Source of the DNA: Candidatus Acutalibacter stercorigallinarum
Lineage (GTDB): Bacteria; Bacillota; Clostridia; Oscillospirales; Acutalibacteraceae
NCBI GenBank assembly: GCA_019112625.1
Contig: DXIW01000052.1
Span: forward strand, 1 to 60,149
Direction: 5' to 3'
Length of the DNA stretch: 60,149 nucleotides
Shown here: positions 34,647 to 42,083 of the stretch, piece after piece
Position numbering within the stretch: position 1 is the stretch's first letter
Layout: every line of letters starts with the position of its first letter
Notes under the pieces: model-generated
Told to the model about the DNA's origin: nothing
Seen by the model: the letters and a program-made list of their open reading frames with translations, nothing else
The model's database searches: none
Position numbers and translations under genes: made by a program

Positions 34647-35117
34647 TTATCCGGTCTCCCCCTGCTGCAGCTCCCAGGCCAGGTGGGCGGGGAGCAGCCG
34701 GTCCAGCTCCCGCTCGGCCTCCTCTTCTGTGACGCCTGCCGGGCTGCCTGTCACCAGCAGGCCGCCCTCCTCGGTCTCGGCCAGGGTCCCCTCCACCCCG
34801 GCCCCGGGGAGCAGGGCGCTGTACTCCGCCAGGGTGTGGGCGTCCCCTCCCACCCCCAGCCGGGCCAGCAGGGAGGCCCGGCGCTGGCCCGCCGTCCCGG
34901 CGGACACCTGGGGCCGGAACAGGAGCTCCCAGCAGTCCAGGCCATAGCCCGCGGCGGTCTCGATGAACAGCTCTCCCAAAAGCTCCGCGAAGGACGCCTC
35001 GATGAGGGCGAAGCCCGCCCCGTAGGCGGAAAGCTCCGCGTCCACCCGGGTGTCCCCGTCCAGGGTGTACAGCCCGGTGCCCCGGAGCACCTGGGCCATA
35101 TGCTCCGCCGCCGTCAT
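34647..35117 (-). CDS. DUF2313 (YmfQ/XkdU-like) baseplate-end protein
   Basis: A 156-residue protein matching the DUF2313 family, found next to baseplate J in Mu-like and PBSX-like phages and thought to link the baseplate to fibres. ELLFRPQVSAGTAGQRRASLLARL is in the family style. Here no fibre gene follows; the block ends in a terminator. It overlaps the J gene by ATGA. Confidence 0.75.
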   Translation of the reverse strand: MTAAEHMAQVLRGTGLYTLDGDTRVDAELSAYGAGFALIEASFAELLGELFIETAAGYGLDCWELLFRPQVSAGTAGQRRASLLARLGVGGDAHTLAEYSALLPGAGVEGTLAETEEGGLLVTGSPAGVTEEEAERELDRLLPAHLAWELQQGETG

Positions 35118-36175
35118 GCGATCTCTCCGATCTGCACCGTGCCCTCCACGGGGATCACCCCGGTGAGGGAGCTGATGTCCTGCATATTCACCGCGAACTC
35201 CAGCCGGTCGATGGGCGCCGCCCCCAGGATCACCCGGCTCAGGTCCGCCAGGGTGACGGGGCTGGCCACCCCCAGCCCGGCAAACCACTGGGCCAGGGCA
35301 TCCTCCACCGCCGTTTTGACAGCGGTGAAGTCCGCGCCGGCCCGGGGCCGCACATTGGCGGACACGTTCACCGGCAGGGGGGTGGCGGCCGCCACAGTCA
35401 CCGTGACGCCGATCTCCCGCTGGGCCTGGAGGCCGGCCTCCAGCTCCTCCAGCACCGCCGCGGAAGGGGCCGCGCCCTCCCCCCAGGCAAAGACCGCCAC
35501 CGTCCCCACGCCGCTGGCCCGGGGCACCACCTGGACTGTGGTGATGCCCGGGACCGCCAGGGCGGCGGATTCGTAAAAGCCCGCGTTGCCGGTGGTGGCG
35601 CACCGCTGGTAGGCCCCCAGGACGCGGGCCCGGTAGGCCTCGTCTTCCTCCGGGTCGCGGCCGCCGGTAAAGGCGGCCTCGTTGGTCACATAGTCGATGC
35701 CCGTCACCGGGGTCACCAGGGTGCTGATATACCCCGCCGCGGCGTTGCCCCCGCTGCCCCCCAGCACGGCCTGGGCGGGGATGTCCACGGTCAGCTCCCC
35801 GGCGGAGAGCACCCCCTCCTCCAGGGTTTCGTACTCCACCGCCTCCTCCCCGGGGGCGGCGCACAAGGTGCCCGCGGGAATCACCAGGTCGAAGTCCAGG
35901 GCCAGGTACCGGCTGAAGGTCAGCTCCCCCTGGGCGTGGGAGGCCTCCCGCCGGGCCAGGCCCCGCTGGGCGCCGTGGCGGTCCAGCTGCTCCCCGGTGG
36001 CCGTCTGGGGGAAGGCCTGCCGCCACAGCCAGTCCATCCCCGCCTGGAGGCGGTACAATTCCCCTGCCAGCACCCGCAGCCGCAGCCCCAGGTCCGAAAC
36101 CGCCTCCACCTCCTGGCCGCTCTCCTCCCGGTAGGCGTCCTCCATCCGCTTTACGATGTTTTCGTAGCTTTCCAT
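35114..36175 (-). CDS. Baseplate J-like protein (XkdT-like)
   Basis: A 353-residue baseplate wedge protein. The N-terminus (MESYENIVKRMEDAY), the early YRLQAGMDWLWRQAFPQTATGEQLDRHG and the central LVTPVTGIDYVTNEAAFTGG, EEDEAYRARVL motifs are diagnostic of the family. Full length for the group. It overlaps the gp25-like gene by 25 bp. Confidence 0.92.
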   Translation of the reverse strand: MESYENIVKRMEDAYREESGQEVEAVSDLGLRLRVLAGELYRLQAGMDWLWRQAFPQTATGEQLDRHGAQRGLARREASHAQGELTFSRYLALDFDLVIPAGTLCAAPGEEAVEYETLEEGVLSAGELTVDIPAQAVLGGSGGNAAAGYISTLVTPVTGIDYVTNEAAFTGGRDPEEDEAYRARVLGAYQRCATTGNAGFYESAALAVPGITTVQVVPRASGVGTVAVFAWGEGAAPSAAVLEELEAGLQAQREIGVTVTVAAATPLPVNVSANVRPRAGADFTAVKTAVEDALAQWFAGLGVASPVTLADLSRVILGAAPIDRLEFAVNMQDISSLTGVIPVEGTVQIGEIA

Positions 36176-36495
36176 ACTTCCACGTCCCCCTCTCCCAACG
36201 GTGTGGCGATGGTGAACACCGCCCCGTGCTCTGTGGCTTGGGCCGCTGTGGCCCGCACCCCGGGCAGGTCCAGCAGCGCCTCGTTGGCCAGGGCCACCGC
36301 CCGCTCCAGCGCGTGGTCCCCGGCCGGGTCCCACTGCCAGAAACCGCTGCCCAGCTCCGGCTCGTAGGGCAGGCTGCCCTTTACCATGGCGATGCGCATC
36401 CCGGCGTTCTGCAGCAGCTCCGCAAGGCCGGAGACCCACCCCGGCAGGCCCCCGGGCCCCAGGGCCCAATCTCCGTGCTCCCATTTGATATCCAA
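36151..36495 (-). CDS. gp25/XkdS-like baseplate wedge protein
   Basis: A 114-residue protein with the DUF2634/gp25-like pattern: a GSGFWQWDPAGDHALERAV stretch followed by ANEALLDLPGVRA and a strand-rich C-terminus. The start is uncertain: TTG at 36495 has AGGAGG at 10 nt, while a GTG at 36504 overlaps the previous stop. The TTG reading is given. Confidence 0.72.
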   Translation of the reverse strand: MDIKWEHGDWALGPGGLPGWVSGLAELLQNAGMRIAMVKGSLPYEPELGSGFWQWDPAGDHALERAVALANEALLDLPGVRATAAQATEHGAVFTIATPLGEGDVEVWKATKTS

Positions 36496-36500
36496 CTGCC

Positions 36501-36830
36501 TCACTCCTCCTTGGGCTGGAACACCTGCCCGTTGATGACCACTTGTCCGTTCCGATTCAGCAGGATCTCCGCCCCGCCCGCGGAGTAGAGCCGGACCTCC
36601 CCCTCCTGCAGGGAGCTGTCCGGCGGGCTGGCCAGGCCGGCGCAGTAGCCCTCCAACAGCACCGCCTGGTTCCCGCTGGCGGCGGCGCTGGAGAACCCAT
36701 AAGGCAGCAGCTGCTGGGGAGAGCGGTAGGCCCGCTCCCCCTGGATGGAGAGCCCTTGGCCGCCGGTGACCTGCCCCTTGCGCAGCCGCACCCCCGTCTG
36801 GGGGAAGAGTTTTCCTGTCAGCCACAGCAT
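36501..36830 (-). CDS. Short baseplate spike protein (gpV/gp45-like)
   Basis: A 109-residue protein. Its C-terminal EVRLYSAGGAEILLNRNGQVVING is the beta-strand repeat seen at the end of gpV/Mu gp45 spikes. It is shorter than usual (typically 150-200), lacking most of the OB-fold portion or keeping a reduced one. A TGACATG junction couples it to the XkdQ-like gene. Confidence 0.7.
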   Translation of the reverse strand: MLWLTGKLFPQTGVRLRKGQVTGGQGLSIQGERAYRSPQQLLPYGFSSAAASGNQAVLLEGYCAGLASPPDSSLQEGEVRLYSAGGAEILLNRNGQVVINGQVFQPKEE

Positions 36831-36831
36831 G

Positions 36832-37716
36832 TCACTGCCCCCTTTCCAGTACGATTTGGGTGCGCCGGCCGTTTTCATCCCACAGGGCCCGGCCGCTGCG
36901 CACCGGGCAGCCGGAAAACTTTCCCAGGCCGGGCACCTCCACATCCGCTTTTTCGCCCCGCAGGGGCCACAGCAGCCCCGGGCACTCCACGGTGAGGGAG
37001 AAGCTCTCCCGCTCCCCCCGGGCGATGACCTCCCGGGGGTCCTCCCCGCTCTGCATGCTCCCGTACCGGCGGCGCTCCACCACCGCCTCCTGATTGCGGT
37101 AGGGGGTGTCGTACCCGCCCCGGAAGCTCTGCTGCCGCACCTCGCTGATCCGCTTGCAGGGGGCCAGGGCCAGGGTGGCCGAAAGCACCTCCCCCAGCCG
37201 CAGTTCCCGCTCCGGCGCCCCCTCACAGTGCAATACGCCCTGGCAGTCCACATAGGGCTGGGTGCCCAAAAGCGTCTGGCAGAAGTCGCTGAGCACTGTC
37301 CAGCAACTGGTCCCCTTTTCGATGACCAGCTCCCCCGGTGCAGCGGCCTCCCACACCACCCGGGTGATGCCCAGGGGCTCCAAAAGCGTTTTCCCCAGCT
37401 TTTCCAGGGTGGGCCGCTGGATGATCCCCGGGGGCGCTTCGTTGTCCAGGAGCAGCGCCTCCCCGCTGCGGCACACCAGTTCCACGGTGATGCCGCTGTC
37501 CGTCAGGCGGGTGTTCTGCTCGTCCACCAGCCCCCGGAACACCGTCTCCCCCTGGCGGCAGGCCGTCACCCAGACCAGCTCCTCCCACACCCGGTCCGCC
37601 GGGAACACCGCCTCCAGCAGGTCCGCCGGGGCGTCCCGGTCGTAGGTGAGGGAGGCGCTTCTGGGCTCGCCCAGCAGCATCTGGCTGCCGTCTTTCAACG
37701 TGCCCCAAAATGTCAC
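36832..37716 (-). CDS. XkdQ-like baseplate hub protein
   Basis: A 294-residue protein resembling XkdQ/gpD hub proteins: DLLEAVFPADRVWEE, FRGLVDEQNTRLTDSG and LTVECPGLLWPLRGEKADVEV fit the fold. It probably forms the hub on which the spike sits. The start is GTG at 37716, overlapping the LysM gene stop (GTGA). Confidence 0.78.
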   Translation of the reverse strand: MTFWGTLKDGSQMLLGEPRSASLTYDRDAPADLLEAVFPADRVWEELVWVTACRQGETVFRGLVDEQNTRLTDSGITVELVCRSGEALLLDNEAPPGIIQRPTLEKLGKTLLEPLGITRVVWEAAAPGELVIEKGTSCWTVLSDFCQTLLGTQPYVDCQGVLHCEGAPERELRLGEVLSATLALAPCKRISEVRQQSFRGGYDTPYRNQEAVVERRRYGSMQSGEDPREVIARGERESFSLTVECPGLLWPLRGEKADVEVPGLGKFSGCPVRSGRALWDENGRRTQIVLERGQ

Positions 37717-38228
37717 GGCACCCGCACCTCCTCCCCGGCTCCCAGCACGGCGATGTCCCGGATGTGGGGGTTGGCCGCGATCATCTCCTCCATGGTTCTC
37801 TCATAGCGCCTGGCGTAGTCCCACAGGCTCTCCCCCGCCTGGGCGGTGTGGACGCCCCGGCCCCGGCCGTCCTCCCCGGCCCGGTGCTCGGTAAACCCAA
37901 AGCTGTAGTGGATGAGCTCCTCCCCCGGGGCGCCCAGCAGCTTCAGGCTGTCCATCACCGCTAAAAAGGGCTCCTGCCCCGGCAGCTGCAGGCTGCCCGG
38001 CCCGCCCCGGCGGAACACCGCTTGGAGCTGCCGCCACTGTTCCCCGCAGTCCTCCCCGGTGAAGTACCCCTCCCCGGTGATCCTCCGCTTGGCCTCCCCC
38101 AGGTCCTCCAGCCGGCTGCCCCGGTAGGGCAGGGCCGTCTCCTTCACGTTACGCTCCAGTGCCAGGGTGAGGGCTGTGGGGTTGTGGGGCCAGGTAAAAT
38201 CACGAAACCGCATGCCCATCAAATTCAT
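37713..38228 (-). CDS. LysM-domain tail protein (XkdP-like)
   Basis: A 171-residue protein. An N-terminal phage domain (MRFRDFTWPHNPTALTL) precedes a C-terminal LysM repeat (VHTAQAGESLWDYARRYERT to the end), the XkdP layout in which LysM may bind peptidoglycan or act in tail assembly. AGGAGG upstream of the ATG overlaps the stop of the 25-residue ORF. Confidence 0.85.
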   Translation of the reverse strand: MNLMGMRFRDFTWPHNPTALTLALERNVKETALPYRGSRLEDLGEAKRRITGEGYFTGEDCGEQWRQLQAVFRRGGPGSLQLPGQEPFLAVMDSLKLLGAPGEELIHYSFGFTEHRAGEDGRGRGVHTAQAGESLWDYARRYERTMEEMIAANPHIRDIAVLGAGEEVRVP

Positions 38229-38237
38229 GGCCGCCTC

Positions 38238-38315
38238 CTAAAATCCCGCGGGATAGCGCCTGCTGTCCCGCTCCAGCTCCCGGGAGAGCTCCTGGGCCTG
38301 TTCCCTGCCGTCCAT
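38238..38315 (-). CDS. Very small ORF (25 residues) at the usual tape-measure position
   Basis: Reads MDGREQAQELSRELERDSRR then five more residues and TAG. AGGAGG lies 7 nt before the ATG at 38315; another in-frame ATG at 38321 directly abuts the Shine-Dalgarno. The peptide is charged and probably helical. Its stop overlaps the ribosome site of the LysM gene, so it may be a translational coupler, a real small protein, or the vestige of a longer gene. Confidence 0.5.
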   Translation of the reverse strand: MDGREQAQELSRELERDSRRYPAGF

Positions 38316-38336
38316 GTCCATTCCTCCTGTCCTTTG

Positions 38337-39008
38337 TTATGCTGTCTCCTCCTGCCGCTGGTAAGAGACGAACACCCCCCGGTTTTGGGAGAGGCTCTTC
38401 CACCGGCAGCCCACATACGTCTCCGGCGACTCCCCCAGCTTTGCCGTAAAGCTGGCCAGCCGCTCCAGGCCCTGGGTGTCCAGGCCCTCCAGCTCTACGG
38501 TGTACCGGGTGCGCCGGTCCCCCAGGGCGAAGGCCTGGCTCTCCCCGATGGACACCAGCTCCCGACCCTCGGTGCTCACCGCCACGCTCCAGCCCGCTAT
38601 GGGGTAGACCTTCCCGCCCAGGGTGACCTCCCCGCCGCCGCCCTCATCCAGGCCGGCAAACTCCACCGCACAGGGGATGGCCAGCAGCCCGGTGGGCTTG
38701 TCCTGCTGGGCCTTGCCCCGCTCCATGCCCCGGAACCCAGGGGCCAGCTCCCGGGCCGCCGCTTCCACAGCGGCCAGCAGCGGCTCCGCCTCTCCGGGCT
38801 CGGTGCCCCGGGGAAGGAACACCGTAAGCTCCAGCTTCCCGGACCAGCCCTCCGGCGCGAAGCGCTCCTTTGCCACCTGCCCGGCCACGGTGAGCCTCTC
38901 CACCCGCCGGGAGCTCTGCTCCGTCCCGTAGGCCGCCTGGAACTCCCCTTGAGGGAAATCCGCCGCCAGCTGCTCCAGCAGGCTCTCCAACAGCTCATAC
39001 GCTCCCAT
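38337..39008 (-). CDS. Phage structural protein of unassigned role, possibly terminator/tube fusion
   Basis: A 223-residue protein. The first half (MGAYELLESLLEQLAADFPQ..., strands, AVEAAARELAPG) has the look of a tail-terminator domain. The second half (EVTLGGKVYPIAGWSVAV, RRTRYTVELEGLD, YVGCRWKSLS) is strand-rich and could be tube-like. It is the only gene between the connectors and the LysM gene, where phages carry sheath, tube, chaperone and tape measure. The assignment is inference from position and predicted strands. Confidence 0.55.
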   Translation of the reverse strand: MGAYELLESLLEQLAADFPQGEFQAAYGTEQSSRRVERLTVAGQVAKERFAPEGWSGKLELTVFLPRGTEPGEAEPLLAAVEAAARELAPGFRGMERGKAQQDKPTGLLAIPCAVEFAGLDEGGGGEVTLGGKVYPIAGWSVAVSTEGRELVSIGESQAFALGDRRTRYTVELEGLDTQGLERLASFTAKLGESPETYVGCRWKSLSQNRGVFVSYQRQEETA

Positions 39009-39333
39009 CTGTTCCCTCCGTTTCCAGCCGCTCCAGCAGGGCCCGCAGGCAGACCTCCTGTCCCCCGGCGGCCAGGGGCTCCGCCCGCAGCACCCGGTAG
39101 CGGTCCGCTCCCCGGCACAGCACGTCCCCGGGGGCGGCCTCCTCCAGCCACCCGGTGAACACATACAGGGGCAGGGCCAGCTCCCCCAGCTGGTGGGGCA
39201 GGCTGCCCCGCGCCTCTTCCGGGTCCCCCTTCAGCCGGGCCACCAGGCCCCGGCCCGCTATGGTCCCGCCGCTTGCCCGTTCCAGCTCCACCGCGTCGAA
39301 GTACCGGAACAGCCGTTTCATCCAGCTCTCCAT
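38995..39333 (-). CDS. Head-tail connector/adaptor protein
   Basis: A 112-residue protein starting MESWMKRLFRYFDAVELERA. The size, position after the capsid gene, and strand-rich layout (LPLYVFTGW, DVLCRGADRYRVLRAE) match head-closure or stopper proteins. It overlaps the next gene by 14 bp. A TTG at 39351 is an alternative start. Confidence 0.62.
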   Translation of the reverse strand: MESWMKRLFRYFDAVELERASGGTIAGRGLVARLKGDPEEARGSLPHQLGELALPLYVFTGWLEEAAPGDVLCRGADRYRVLRAEPLAAGGQEVCLRALLERLETEGTDGSV

Positions 39334-39337
39334 GGCC

Positions 39338-39706
39338 TCACGCCCTTCCAAAATAGAAATCCCCGTCCCGCAGCACCGGCCCGCACAGCCGCCGCTGTTC
39401 CTGGGCCAGGGCCCGGGCCTTTTCCTCCCTGGCGGCCCAGTCCAGCTTCACCTCCGGGGTGGAGAGGCTCCCCGGCAGCAGGGCCCCGTCCGCCAGCACC
39501 AGGTGGTAAAAAGCCTGGGCCGCCGCCAGGCCCACCAGGCTCTCCTCCCAGCCGGCAGCCCCGGGCCCGGCCTGGGCCTCTGCCCATTTGGCGCCGCCCT
39601 CACACAGGGCCTCCCACAGCGCCTTCCGCTCCGGGCTGGCGGTCTCTTCGTCCTCCCCGCTGTACAGCAGGAACCGCTCCAGCACTTGTTCCCGATCCAG
39701 TTCCAT
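39338..39706 (-). CDS. Head-tail connector (gp6/DNA-packaging type)
   Basis: A 122-residue protein, mostly helical (ELDREQVLERFLLYSGEDEE...), in the place of the first connector protein after the major capsid gene. AAGGAGGAAAAC precedes the ATG at 39706. The assignment is by position and size. Confidence 0.6.
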   Translation of the reverse strand: MELDREQVLERFLLYSGEDEETASPERKALWEALCEGGAKWAEAQAGPGAAGWEESLVGLAAAQAFYHLVLADGALLPGSLSTPEVKLDWAAREEKARALAQEQRRLCGPVLRDGDFYFGRA

Positions 39707-39766
39707 GTTTTCCTCCTTTGGATGGGGCAAAGGCGGGCTTTTGCCCGCCTCCCCAACATACCTTTC

Positions 39767-40777
39767 TCAGCCCGCCGACACCGTGTAGGAGATACCCTGG
39801 GCCGCGCCCTCGCAGATCCGGGCAAAGCCCGAGGTCACGCTGATGGCCGCCCGCTCCAGCTGCCGGTCGATGAGCTTGTCGTAGTCGGTGACCACGTCCC
39901 CGGCCTGCACCAGCTCCAGGGCGCAGCTCTTGTCCAGGCCGATGATCTTCCCGTCCTCCATGCCGGGTACGTGGATGAGCTTGGCCCCCAGGGGGGTGCA
40001 CAGCTTGCCGGTGCCCTGGAAATTCATCCCCGCCTGGGCGTCCTTGAACTCCGTGATCTGCAAGAGCTTCTCCATGGCGGCGGTACCGGCCACCACCGTG
40101 TTCAGCTGGAAGGGGGCCAACCTGCCCCACAGCTCCACAAAATCACTGTAGTCGGGGGTGCCGGCGGTAAAGGTGATCCCCGGCTTGCTGCCGTCCCCGT
40201 CGATGAGGGCCTTCACCGCATCCTGCATCTGGGCCGCGGCGATGTAGGCGCCGATCTGCCGCAAGGTCACGGTGAGCAGGTCCAGCTTCTGGAAGCGCAG
40301 CGCCTCGTAAGAGGTCACCAGCATCCGGCCCCGCTTTTTCAGGTTTACCAGGCCGTCGTTCATGCGGATGGTGGTGGCGGGCAGCTGGGCGCCCTCGGCC
40401 ACGGGCTTCAGGGTCTTGGTGTCCTCCCCCTGGGCGGTGATGCTCCGGTAGTCCACCCCGTCGATGGTGGTCACGGTGGCCACCAGATCCTTCAGCTGGT
40501 CGGCGCCCTCCATGCCGCTGCGCACCGCCCGGGCCACATACTCCGGGAACAGCGCCGCGCTGGACGTGCACTGGAAGAATTTCTCCACCGGGTCCGAGCC
40601 GGGCCCGCTCACCCGGATGCCGAAGCGCTTCAGCTGCCGCTGGTAGGCGTCCAGGCCCTCCAGGGCCGTGCCCCGGTAGTGCTCGGAGCCGTCCAGCTCC
40701 TCCAATACCTGGGTAAAGCTCTTCCCCGGTACGCCGTACATGCCTTTTTCCAGTCTCAGGTCCTTAAAATATGCCAT
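39767..40777 (-). CDS. Phage major capsid protein (HK97-like)
   Basis: A 336-residue protein. The order N-terminal arm, E-loop-like strands (RSITAQGEDTKTLKPVAEGA), helical spine (LLTVTLRQIGAYIAAAQMQDAVKALIDGDG) and a C-terminal A-domain fits HK97-type capsid proteins. AAGGAGG lies 6 nt before the ATG at 40777. The N-terminus is short, consistent with scaffold functions being supplied by the protease gene. Confidence 0.85.
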   Translation of the reverse strand: MAYFKDLRLEKGMYGVPGKSFTQVLEELDGSEHYRGTALEGLDAYQRQLKRFGIRVSGPGSDPVEKFFQCTSSAALFPEYVARAVRSGMEGADQLKDLVATVTTIDGVDYRSITAQGEDTKTLKPVAEGAQLPATTIRMNDGLVNLKKRGRMLVTSYEALRFQKLDLLTVTLRQIGAYIAAAQMQDAVKALIDGDGSKPGITFTAGTPDYSDFVELWGRLAPFQLNTVVAGTAAMEKLLQITEFKDAQAGMNFQGTGKLCTPLGAKLIHVPGMEDGKIIGLDKSCALELVQAGDVVTDYDKLIDRQLERAAISVTSGFARICEGAAQGISYTVSAG

Positions 40778-40801
40778 GTGCATCCTCCTTTGCTGCGATT
40801 T

Positions 40802-41143
40802 TTACAGGAACAGCCCGCACTGCCCGGCGGTGCTGTCGGCGTACACCACCAGGGCGGGCCTGCCGTCCGTGTCCGGCTGCACCTTGCCGCTGGCGTCCAT
40901 AGACACCTTCCCAAACCCCACGGTGAGGGTGGCGGCGCAGGGCAGCTCCACATAGCCGTACAGCTGCACCCCGGCCAGGCCGTTCCGCAGGCTCACCACC
41001 ACGCCGGCGGGCACGTCCCCCTCCGCGGAGCAGGGCCCCACCTGGCCGCTGGCGGTGATCTTCACCGCCTTGCCCACCGTCACGCCCTCGGCGGCCTCAA
41101 AGGTGGCCACCACTTCGCCGATCTTGTCAAACGCTGCTTCCAT
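40802..41143 (-). CDS. Capsid decoration-like protein
   Basis: A 113-residue beta-rich protein (VTVGKAVKITASGQVGPCSAEGD, PAGVVVSLRNG, QLYGYVELPCAATLTVG) located between protease and capsid genes, as decoration or DUF2190-like proteins are. AAGGAGG precedes the ATG. Probably stabilises the shell. Confidence 0.68.
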   Translation of the reverse strand: MEAAFDKIGEVVATFEAAEGVTVGKAVKITASGQVGPCSAEGDVPAGVVVSLRNGLAGVQLYGYVELPCAATLTVGFGKVSMDASGKVQPDTDGRPALVVYADSTAGQCGLFL

Positions 41144-41158
41144 CTTTTTTCCTCCTTC

Positions 41159-42082
41159 TCAGATTTGGAATCCCCGGTCCTCTTCCGCGAGGCCCGGGCT
41201 GGTCTCCGGCGCCAGCTGGGGCTTTAAGGGCAGCGCCCGCTGGGCCATGCGTTCGTAGGTCTTTCCCAACAGGGACAGCTCCTCCAGCGAGAGCCCCTGG
41301 GCCGCGGACTTCATCACCGCCGCCGGCACCTCCGGCTGGAGCAGGGCGCTGTACCGCAGCACGTCCCGGGTCAGGCTCTCCCGGTAGGCGTCGCCCCACC
41401 GGGCCTTTTCCCGCAGCTGGCCCCACGCCTGGCGCAGCCGGTCCGCCTGGGCCTTGGTGACCTCCCCGGAGAGCAGGCCCTCCAGCTCCCCCTCCCGGAA
41501 GCTCTTGGTCACCCCGGCCTCCCGCTGGGCAGGCACCGCCACAAAAGAACACTCGTAGGCGTCGGTGGGGTCGCAGAGCACCCGGTGGCCCACGCCCTCG
41601 GGATACTCCTTCCCCTTTTCGTGGCCGCACTGCTCCTTGCCGCACAGCCCGCACACCGACCGCTTTACGCTGCAGCTGACGCTCACCTCCTTCAAAATGC
41701 CGCTGTCGATGAGCTCGATGACCTCCTGGTTCCCCGGGGTCCGGGGCAGGTAGGCCCTGGCGGTGAGCTGCACATAGGCCTCCCCCGCCCGGGTCCTGCG
41801 CTCCGGGTCCCGCCGCAGCGCCGTGCGGTAGATGCGGGCCGTCTGGTTTATGCTCTTCTGCTCGTGGTCGAAGATGCAGGTCTTGCCCAAAAACAGCTCC
41901 CGCAGCTTTTCCAAGGCCTCTGTGGAGAACCGCTCAAAGTCCCGGTCGATCTCGTTGTCGCACAGGGCCAGGGAAAAGGCGTACACCTCCTCCGGGCCGT
42001 ACTCCCGGCGGGTATAGCGGTTGATGTCCTTCATCTCCCCCGGCTCCGGTGTCCGGCTCTTCAGCACCGTTCCTTCCTTCAC
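41159..42082 (-). CDS. Prohead protease/scaffold-like protein
   Basis: A 307-residue protein. The N-terminal half carries a His in FDHEQ (~70) and a Ser in LKEVSVSC (~133-140), in the order seen in phage capsid maturation proteases (U35/HK97 gp4 type). ECSFVAVPAQREAGV follows, as in those proteases. The helical C-terminal half (LSGEVTKAQADRLRQAW...) may act as scaffold. A CGLCGKEQCGHEKG insert (~143-156) looks like a small zinc knuckle, unusual for this family. GTG start at 42082 with AGGAGGG at 5 nt. Confidence 0.75.
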   Translation of the reverse strand: MKEGTVLKSRTPEPGEMKDINRYTRREYGPEEVYAFSLALCDNEIDRDFERFSTEALEKLRELFLGKTCIFDHEQKSINQTARIYRTALRRDPERRTRAGEAYVQLTARAYLPRTPGNQEVIELIDSGILKEVSVSCSVKRSVCGLCGKEQCGHEKGKEYPEGVGHRVLCDPTDAYECSFVAVPAQREAGVTKSFREGELEGLLSGEVTKAQADRLRQAWGQLREKARWGDAYRESLTRDVLRYSALLQPEVPAAVMKSAAQGLSLEELSLLGKTYERMAQRALPLKPQLAPETSPGLAEEDRGFQI

Positions 42083-42083
42083 A

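Noticed and set aside
36501-37253. A 250-codon minus-strand frame starting inside the XkdQ-like gene
   Set aside because: Only its last 109 codons, from the ATG at 36830, are protein-like and preceded by a coupled stop-start junction. The upstream part is an out-of-frame reading of the hub gene.
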